A stretch of DNA of 64,000 nt, from NCBI GenBank assembly GCA_002238825.1, contig MPNC01000006.1:1-64000 (forward strand), in the 5' to 3' direction. The stretch is from SAR202 cluster bacterium bin87 (GTDB taxonomy: Bacteria; Chloroflexota; Dehalococcoidia; Lucifugimonadales; UBA3495). Positions 24,197 through 29,989 of the stretch are shown here, piece after piece (position 1 is the first letter of the stretch; every line of letters begins with the position of its first letter). Below the pieces are notes generated by a model. That model saw only the letters and a program-made list of their open reading frames with translations, searched no databases and was not told the origin of the DNA. Made by a program: the position numbers and the translations under genes.

Positions 24197-25537
24197 TTAC
24201 ACCGTGATGTTGTACTGCAGCGCCGTATGCGTCGCCGTCGATCGCGCGCCGGTGCGTTCCATGAAGGCCAGGCGCATGCTCACCACCATGATGTTCTGCC
24301 GCTTCTGGATGTCCCGCGTCGTCTCGATCATCAGCTCGCGGCGGAACCCGAGCCGCCACTGCGTCCGGTTCACCGCCAGCAGTCGCCCCTTGGTGTTGCT
24401 GGCGCCTCCGTCGCTCACCTTGCCGTCGGCGTCCGACTGCGCCATCTGCTCCGACACGATCACGGGGATGCCGTCCACCTGGGCCAGTTGCCCGTTGAGC
24501 AGCGTCGCCTGCGGGCCCAGCTTGTCCAGCGTGCGGAACTCGCCGATGGCCAGCGACTTGATGTAGGTGCCCACGTCGGCGATGTAGGCCAGTTCCGATG
24601 GGCGGACGCCGTACTTGCCGAGGAGACCCCGCGCCTCGTTGAACATGTCGGCGCTGGGCGCCGCGGAGTGGTTGTTGCCCTGCGTCGTGTTGTCGACCAG
24701 CGGCAGGTGCAGGAGCCCGTCGAATCCGACCAGCCAGTGCGCCTTGCCTGCCGTGGACGCGGCAAGGGTCGCGCCGTCGGCGTTGATGTTGTTCTGCAGG
24801 GTCGTGTCCGCGTTCAGCAGCACGTCGTCGATGACCTCCACGGCGTTGCGCACCAGCGTGCTGCGCACCTCCGCCGCCATGGCGATCACCGCGTCCTCCT
24901 CCAGCGTCAGCGACCACGGAACCTCGGCAACCAGCTCGTGGGCCGTGAGCGTCTGCCGGCCGGTGGTGAGCGCGGTCTCGGTGGTGGCGGTGTTCTCCGT
25001 GCCGGGATACCAGGACACGTTGCCCAGCTGCAGCGGGATTTCGAAGGGGTTGGTCGGCATGTCCACGCGGGTGAACAGGCCGGCCACGTGGGTGTCCACG
25101 TTGATGCCCGCCCACAGGGCCGCCGCCTCGCCGGTGGCGACGAGCTCATCGCCCGTGCCGGCGGTGGTGCTGTCCATGGCCGCCTTCAAGTTGGCCTGCC
25201 AGTCCTCCAGCGCCCGCGGGTTCACATCGCCCGGCTCGCGCTGCTGGGCCGCCAGCACGCTGCGCACGCAGGCCAGGTCCAGCGCGTCCATCCCCTGGTA
25301 CTTGCCGAAGGGGACGCGCGGACGGTCGCCGACCGCTGCTCCGCCGGCATAGCGGGCCAGCATGGCCTGCTTCTCGCCCGACCGCTGCTTCTCGGTCAGC
25401 TCGCCCACGGCCCGGCTGAGCCGCTCCATTTCCTCGCGGAGCGGCGGCAGGTCCGCGTCCATCCGCTGCCGGTAGAACTCGCGCACCTCCGCGACCTCGT
25501 TCTTGATTGTTTCCAGTTCCCATGTTGAAAGCGTCAT
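24197..25537 (-). CDS. HK97-type phage major capsid protein
   Basis: This 446-residue protein builds phage or phage-like shells. It has the N-terminal helical scaffold-like delta region (ETIKNEVAEVREFYRQRM, LREEMERLSRAVGELTEK). The HK97 core follows: VDTHVAGLFTRVDMPTNPFE, TAHELVAEVPWSLTLEEDA, NAVEVIDDVLLNADTT, PSELAYIADVGTYIKSL, VDGIPVIVSEQMAQS, WRLGFRRELMIETTRDIQKR. ATG 25537 has AAGGAG about 12 bases upstream; an earlier in-frame start would only add residues encoded by a palindromic element. It follows the prohead protease on the same strand. No terminase, portal or tail genes are present in the window. The codons for DIQKRQNIMVVS are part of the 36-bp repeat. Confidence 0.9.
   Translation of the reverse strand: MTLSTWELETIKNEVAEVREFYRQRMDADLPPLREEMERLSRAVGELTEKQRSGEKQAMLARYAGGAAVGDRPRVPFGKYQGMDALDLACVRSVLAAQQREPGDVNPRALEDWQANLKAAMDSTTAGTGDELVATGEAAALWAGINVDTHVAGLFTRVDMPTNPFEIPLQLGNVSWYPGTENTATTETALTTGRQTLTAHELVAEVPWSLTLEEDAVIAMAAEVRSTLVRNAVEVIDDVLLNADTTLQNNINADGATLAASTAGKAHWLVGFDGLLHLPLVDNTTQGNNHSAAPSADMFNEARGLLGKYGVRPSELAYIADVGTYIKSLAIGEFRTLDKLGPQATLLNGQLAQVDGIPVIVSEQMAQSDADGKVSDGGASNTKGRLLAVNRTQWRLGFRRELMIETTRDIQKRQNIMVVSMRLAFMERTGARSTATHTALQYNITV
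24279..24314. repeat. 36-bp direct repeat, copy 2 (inside the capsid gene)
   Basis: Second copy of the 36-bp repeat, 248 bases from the first. Here it encodes DIQKRQNIMVVS near the C-terminus of the capsid protein, whose reading frame continues intact to its stop at 24197. Confidence 0.75.
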
Positions 25538-25591
25538 ACCTTTGCAAACTCCTTGTCCTGATGATTCATTGTCATTGCGAGATGATTCATT

Positions 25592-25695
25592 GTCATTGCG
25601 AGCGCAGCGTGGCAATCTCGTCGGTGGGGCGCAGGCTGTTGTTGGAACGAGATCGCCACGTCGCTACGCTCCTCGCGATGACAAAATGGGTAGGC
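25592..25695 (+). repeat. Palindromic element family 1, copy B
   Basis: Inner palindrome (GTCATTGCGAGCGCAGCG ... CTCCTCGCGATGAC) with a decayed right end (AAAATGGGTAGGCG). A short extra start of the unit (GTCATTGCGAGATG) precedes it at 25571. It lies between the protease and capsid genes. Confidence 0.75.
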
Positions 25696-25703
25696 GTCGG
25701 ACG

Positions 25704-26642
25704 TCACCCCCGCAGTCCCCGCAGCAGTCCCACCACCTCGTCCAGCGCGCGTCCCGTCTCCGCCGGCGCCGAGGCGGAACCCGGGGCGTCCTCCGCCAGC
25801 AGCGCCCCGCCGTTGGCGGGCACCGGCACCGCGCTGATCTCCAGCAGCTCCTGCTCCAGGAACCGGATGCCCAGGAACGCGCCGTTCACCGGGTCCCGCC
25901 GCTCCTCGAAGCGCAGGGGCCGGAAGCCGACGGACACGCCCTTCTGGTAGCCCTGGCGGTAGAGCCGTTCCACCTGGCCGGCAAACTCCGTGGGCGCGAA
26001 CTCCAGCCGCGCCCGCAGCGCCCGTCCGTCGCTCCACACCGCCTCCGCCCGCCCGATGGCCGGCTCGCCGTAGTCGTGGGCCCACAGCACCACCGGGTTG
26101 TCCCGGTAGGCGTCCAGCCGCCATCCTTCCGGCGCGACCGTGTCGCCGTGCCGGTCCACCTCCCCGGTGGACGCCACGAAAACCAGCGGGCCGCCCACGG
26201 CCTTGTCGCTGCCATCCGCGTTCCGAAACCGCGCATCGTTCCAAAACCGCTCATCCTGAGCCTGTCGAAGGATCCGCCCGGTGTCATTGCGAGCCCGTAC
26301 CCAGTACGGGGATGGCAAACCCGCTGCCCCAGGCATCCCCTCTGTCCGCTCATCCTGAGCCTGTCGAAGGACCCGCCCGGTGTCATCGCGAGCCCGTACC
26401 CAGTACGGGGATCGCAATCCCGTTGCCCCAGGCATCCCCTCTGTCCGCTCATCCTGAGCCCGTCGAAGGACCCGCCCCCGCTTGCACACCACCGGGGCCT
26501 CGGCCGCGCCGCGCCGGTAATCTGCCAGGGCAGCCAGCAGCGCCGCCCGTCCGTCGGGCAGACCCCGCGACGTGCGCCAGCCGGCCGGGCGACCCGACCG
26601 CCGCGCCCCCGCCTCCATCATGGTCCGCCTCATCATCGTCAT
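25704..26642 (-). CDS. HK97-type prohead protease with an in-frame tandem repeat insert
   Basis: The C-terminal about 200 residues are a phage prohead protease, which trims the capsid protein during maturation. They include GPLVFVASTGEVDRHGDTV, DNPVVLWAHDYGEPAIG (catalytic His), RQGYQKGVSVGFRPL (catalytic Ser), LEQELLEISAVPVPAN. Ahead of it, a 33-residue unit (GRVLRRAQDERTEGMPGATG and on) occurs twice plus a partial third time, encoded by a 99-bp tandem repeat that keeps the frame. The start at 26642 has GGGGAGG about five bases upstream. It is followed by the capsid gene, as in phage operons. Whether the inserted residues are tolerated is unknown. Confidence 0.85.
   Translation of the reverse strand: MTMMRRTMMEAGARRSGRPAGWRTSRGLPDGRAALLAALADYRRGAAEAPVVCKRGRVLRRAQDERTEGMPGATGLRSPYWVRARDDTGRVLRQAQDERTEGMPGAAGLPSPYWVRARNDTGRILRQAQDERFWNDARFRNADGSDKAVGGPLVFVASTGEVDRHGDTVAPEGWRLDAYRDNPVVLWAHDYGEPAIGRAEAVWSDGRALRARLEFAPTEFAGQVERLYRQGYQKGVSVGFRPLRFEERRDPVNGAFLGIRFLEQELLEISAVPVPANGGALLAEDAPGSASAPAETGRALDEVVGLLRGLRG
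26248..26480 (+). repeat. 99-bp tandem repeat inside the protease gene
   Basis: Units begin at 26248, 26347 and 26446 (third one partial). Each contains CTCATCCTGAGCCTGTCGAA and the small palindrome CCCGTACCCAGTACGGG. A period of 99 bases equals 33 codons. Confidence 0.9.
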
Positions 26643-26800
26643 CCAGACCTCCCCGCCGGCGATGCCCGATGCACGGGCCAGCCCGCCACCGACTCACGCA
26701 AAAAGCCGGTGGACCCGACCCGCCATCAGGTCAGTCCACCGGCTCTCGTCTCGCTTGATTTACTACAGGCTAACGGCCCATCGCCCTCACCGTCAACGCC
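26612..26800. repeat. Segmental repeat, left copy (terminator plus protease start)
   Basis: Similar to 28345-28690, which is interrupted by a palindromic element. It contains the first codons and ribosome site of the protease gene, a terminator hairpin, and the downstream sequence CTCGTCTCGCTTGATTT. The two copies flank the gene at 26807-28132. Confidence 0.75.
26700..26744 (-). terminator. Rho-independent terminator for the fibronectin III/Pro-Thr-rich gene
   Basis: On the minus strand AGCCGGTGGAC pairs with GTCCACCGGCT around a loop that can itself pair (GACC/GGTC), followed by TTTTT. It lies just after the stop of the gene ending at 26807. Confidence 0.8.
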
Positions 26801-26806
26801 ATGATG

Positions 26807-28132
26807 TCACCAATCGGAACGACTGCGCAATCGCCGGATGAGGAAAACGAGTACGAAGATGACCAGCACGGCCGCGATTGCCAGGGGGATGATCAGCGGA
26901 TTCAGCTGGCTCACCGCGCCGACCACGGTCGCCAGGCCGTCGCGGACTTGAGAGATTGCGCTGTCGATCATGAGTATGCCGGTGATGCCATCCGGACCTC
27001 CGGGTTCGCCTCCAGTTTCCACTGGTTCAGGCGCGGGCGTGGCGGTAGGATTCGGTGTGGGCGTAAACGCCGTAGCGGGGGTTGCTGTCGGCGCTGGGGT
27101 CGGGATGACTGCTGACCTTGCCATACTCGCGGCTGCGGGAACCGGCGTCGGTGTGGAAGTCGCCGTCGGCTCCGGCGTGAGCGTGGCGGTAGGCACGGGG
27201 GTGGGAGTAGGAGTGGGAGTCGCCGTGGGCTCCGGCGTCGGTGTAAACGTCGGGACGGGAGTGGATGTAGGCGTGGGAGTCGCTGTCGGCTCCAGTGTGG
27301 GTGTAAACGTCGGAATTGGCGTCGCCGTCGGCGTTGGGGGCGGGACGCTTGTTGACCTTCCCTGGATCCCGGTTGTGGGGACCGGCGTCGGTGTGGAAGT
27401 CGCCGCCGGTTCCGGCGTAGCCGTGGGCGTGGGTTTCGGCGCGGAGGTGGCGGTAGGCGATGGGTCGGAGTTGGGTACGGCAGACGGCTCGGGAGTTGCC
27501 GCCGGTTCCGGCGTCGCCGTGGCTGTGGGTGAGGGCGTAGGCGTGGAAGTTGCCGTGGGTTCCGGCGTGGGCGCAGGTGTCGGCTCCGACTGTCGTTGCG
27601 GTCCGGAACCTGATCCGCCCGGGTCAGGGTCGCCCCCGGCGCTATCGGGCATGGCCGCGACGCAAGCCCAGTCCGATGATTGGCCCCCGGTGTTGGCACG
27701 CACCGTCGCCACGTATTGCTTGCCGTTGGTCAGGCCGGTGATGATGTATGTGGTTCGCGTGGTTGTCCCGCTCCCCAGCCAGCCGTCGGTTGCTGCACAA
27801 GATGCCTGGTCTCCCTGGCGGTTTTCCCGGTAGTCCTCGTTCCGCGCCCGCCACCGCACGTTGTAGTTGTCGGCGGTGAGGTCCTCGTCGTAGTCCAATA
27901 TCCAGGTGAGGCGGATGGCGTGGTTGAGTCCCACATCCTCCACAACGATGGGTGTCGGCGGCCCGTCCGCGCCGGCGTCATCAGGCCGGGTCAATATGAA
28001 TGCCAGGCTGGCCAGCGCGATCCCTGCCATCAGCAGCGTCGCCAACCATGGAAGCCGGCGACGGGCCGGCCAAAGGCCGCGCACCGCACTCCGGATTGCC
28101 GGAACGAACTTGTCAAGCGTAGGTGCAGGCAT
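26807..28132 (-). CDS. Membrane-anchored surface protein with fibronectin III domain and Pro/Thr-rich stalk
   Basis: From ATG 28132 (GGAAGG upstream; an in-frame ATG at 28198 is the alternative) this 441-residue protein has four parts. They are an N-terminal membrane helix (residues about 28-48, WLATLLMAGIALASLAFIL), a fibronectin type III domain (about 60-165; LNHAIRLTWILDYDEDL, TTYIITGLTNGKQYVATVRA), a stalk of about 200 residues of imperfect TPTPEPTAT repeats, and a C-terminal membrane helix (IIPLAIAAVLVIFVLVFLI) with a basic end. It is probably displayed on the cell surface. The stalk repeats would vary in length by slippage. It lies between two copies of a terminator-bearing segment. Confidence 0.75.
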   Translation of the reverse strand: MPAPTLDKFVPAIRSAVRGLWPARRRLPWLATLLMAGIALASLAFILTRPDDAGADGPPTPIVVEDVGLNHAIRLTWILDYDEDLTADNYNVRWRARNEDYRENRQGDQASCAATDGWLGSGTTTRTTYIITGLTNGKQYVATVRANTGGQSSDWACVAAMPDSAGGDPDPGGSGSGPQRQSEPTPAPTPEPTATSTPTPSPTATATPEPAATPEPSAVPNSDPSPTATSAPKPTPTATPEPAATSTPTPVPTTGIQGRSTSVPPPTPTATPIPTFTPTLEPTATPTPTSTPVPTFTPTPEPTATPTPTPTPVPTATLTPEPTATSTPTPVPAAASMARSAVIPTPAPTATPATAFTPTPNPTATPAPEPVETGGEPGGPDGITGILMIDSAISQVRDGLATVVGAVSQLNPLIIPLAIAAVLVIFVLVFLIRRLRSRSDW

Positions 28133-28429
28133 CGTCGCGGACCTTCCTGGTGGCTTCTGCTGGCTCTTGGGACCCTGGAAACTTGGAAACCGTATCATCG
28201 GACCCTTGCGGTACGCTGCTACCGGCGCACGCCAATTTTGATAAAACGACCAAAATGCCAGGTTTTGCCCCAGGGTTCAGCCTGGTATGCAGGAATCCAC
28301 CGCGCCGCTGTGCCCGCCGCGCCCGCCCATCCCGCCACGCCCCGGCATCCATAGTCGTCCGCGCCATCGTCATCCAGACCTCCCCGCCGGCGCGCCTGAT
28401 GCACGGGCCAACCCGCCACCGACCCACGC

Positions 28430-28474
28430 AAAAAGCCGGCGGACCCGACCCGCCATCAGGTCAGTCCACCGGCT
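28430..28474 (-). terminator. Second copy of the leftward terminator
   Basis: Same hairpin as 26700-26744 with one mismatch in the stem (AGCCGGCGGA against TCCACCGGCT), with a T-run on the minus strand. Confidence 0.65.
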
Positions 28475-28481
28475 CTGGTCT

Positions 28482-28616
28482 CTCACGCGTACCCAGTCAC
28501 TCGAACCGTCATTGCGAGCGCAGCGCGGCAATCTCGTCAGGGGAACGGACGCTGCTGCAGTATCGAGATCGCCGCGTCGCTACGCTCCTCGCGATGACAA
28601 TCTGGGTATGAGTGAG
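28482..28616 (+). repeat. Palindromic element family 1, copy C, with 10-bp target duplication
   Basis: Full element with ends CTCACGCGTACCCAGT and TCTGGGTATGAGTGAG. It is flanked by GCTCTGGTCT (28472-28481) and GCTCTCGTCT (28617-28626). The other copy of the host segment has GCTCTCGTCT once (26742-26751) and no element, so it shows the empty site. Confidence 0.85.
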
Positions 28617-28726
28617 GCTCTCGTCTCGCTTGATTTGCTATGCGCTAACGGCCCGTTGCGTGCGCGGTCAACGGGATGGTGTCAGCAAAATCTCCGGTCA
28701 ATCTCCGTGTGCCGCGAATGGTTGAT

Positions 28727-28864
28727 CTCACGCGTACCTGGTTTGTCATCGCGAGGAGCGTAGCGATGTGGCGATCTCGTTGCTGAAACAGACCCCGACC
28801 GCCATCACGAGATTGCCACGCTTCGCTCGCAATGACAGTTCGAGTGAAACTGGGTACGGGTGAG
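28727..28864 (-). repeat. Palindromic element family 1, copy D
   Basis: Full-length copy with ends CTCACGCGTACCTGGTTT and AAACTGGGTACGGGTGAG and the inner palindrome in the opposite orientation. It lies in a gene-free stretch (28199-28946) that otherwise holds the segmental repeat and element C. Confidence 0.85.
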
Positions 28865-28946
28865 GGGGTTGACTCGTTGACATCTGCCGGGTTGACACGT
28901 TAGCATTACTGAGTAAGCGCGGAGTGGCCGGAGCACGCCGTCCTGC

Positions 28947-29156
28947 CTAAGGGACAGGCGCCGGACATAACCGCGCTTCTGCGTTTTTCGTATCCTCTGC
29001 GACGGCTACCAGTTGCCCAGACGAACCGTAAACCGCGAGGGTGCTTCCCAGATTGCGGGTGCGGCCTTCCTCGTCAACAGCCGTTCCTCCGAGGACAGGC
29101 CCAGCCGGCTCTAATTTTAGAGCCAACAGCCTTTCGAGTATCTCGGCGTTGGCCAA
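28947..29156 (-). pseudogene. Fragment of an MmeI-type gene 3' end
   Basis: The frame begins LANAEILERLLALKLEPAGP, very close to the last residues of the MmeI-type protein at 29990-32926 (DLADGEILERLLALNLERAG). It then continues about 45 residues further than that gene does. It follows directly after the stop of the NYN gene, in the same frame (PTDLANAEIL). It is therefore probably the orphaned 3' end of a second or rearranged copy, separated by the NYN gene. Confidence 0.55.
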
Positions 29157-29165
29157 ATCAGTTGG

Positions 29166-29876
29166 TCAGCTCCCGGGACTAATAATTACTGTTTTGCTCG
29201 TGGGTCGTGGCAATGGGCAATGCAGCTGGTCAATATGTTCAAACAGGTCAGAGCTCACTTGCTGCCAAAGGGGATCGAGGATAACACGCGTACCTTCGCG
29301 CCGGGCCAATTTGGCAGCAGGCACGAAATCGCTATCCCCTGTAACCAAGACGATGGTGTCAGCTTGCTTTTTCAAGGTAATGGAAGCAATGTCAAGCCCA
29401 ATGCGCATATCTACTGCTTTCTGGCGGAATCCCGGCACAAAATCTGCATCTGTTAAGTCTGCGACTAGACGACGACCGGCGAGTAGGTCTTTTTGTGCTG
29501 ACTCGGTGATAATCCATTCACGGTCACGGCGAACTTCACCTAGTCGTAGGGCAACGTTAGGGCGGTGGCGCAATCGCTCGAACAGCTCTAACCGGAAATT
29601 CGCTTGGTCCGATTTGGCATAATTGACTGCCCGTCTGCTCACTGGGAGGTGCCCCTGCCTGGTGTATGGAAGAGCATCGTAGAAAAAGCAGCGATATAGC
29701 AGCGAATAGTGGTTCGCGGAGCAAACGGTATGATTGACGTGCAGGAGATGACCGTTGATGAGCCTGCCCACAGCCGCATCAGCCCGCTCCGGGTCTGACA
29801 GGATACTCCGGTCGATGAGACTAGGCAGCCGTCTGAGGAAAAAGCCGCCGTCAATGAGTATCGCCACTTTTGCCAT
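29166..29876 (-). CDS. NYN-domain (PIN-like) ribonuclease
   Basis: This 236-residue protein carries the NYN/LabA-type nuclease fold: KVAILIDGGFFLRRL (Asp9), KAVDMRIGLDIASIT (second acidic motif), and IVLVTGDSDFVPAAKLAR (third Asp). Such proteins cut RNA with a divalent metal. It lies between the MmeI-type gene and a fragment of the same gene type, in the same orientation, which links it to a restriction locus. Start ATG 29876. Function in defence is inferred from context only. Confidence 0.85.
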   Translation of the reverse strand: MAKVAILIDGGFFLRRLPSLIDRSILSDPERADAAVGRLINGHLLHVNHTVCSANHYSLLYRCFFYDALPYTRQGHLPVSRRAVNYAKSDQANFRLELFERLRHRPNVALRLGEVRRDREWIITESAQKDLLAGRRLVADLTDADFVPGFRQKAVDMRIGLDIASITLKKQADTIVLVTGDSDFVPAAKLARREGTRVILDPLWQQVSSDLFEHIDQLHCPLPRPTSKTVIISPGS

Positions 29877-29989
29877 TACAACCGCTCAGCCACGAAATAT
29901 GCCCCAAGATTTCTGCCAGCTCAAGATAACGAGGAGCTTGACATACTCTCAAGGGGCGATGTGCCGTTAATGTTACGTTTTCACACCGG

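Larger units (their letters stand above)
28345..28690. repeat. Segmental repeat, right copy, interrupted by element C
   Basis: Second copy of 26612-26800. On the minus strand it still carries the ribosome site and first codons of the protease (MTMARTTMDAG) but no protease follows. Element C (28482-28616) is inserted in it. Confidence 0.75.

Noticed and set aside
23973-25528. Long open frames on both strands across the capsid gene
   Set aside because: They are GC-driven shadows. The frame 24197-25537 has clear HK97 capsid motifs and a ribosome site.
28917-28980. tRNA-like sequence (AGCGCGG ... CCGCGCT with GTGGCCGGAG and a middle hairpin)
   Set aside because: The anticodon loop has no T before a plausible anticodon, there is no T-arm motif GTTCGA and the total length is too short. 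It is probably part of the MmeI-type gene fragment region.
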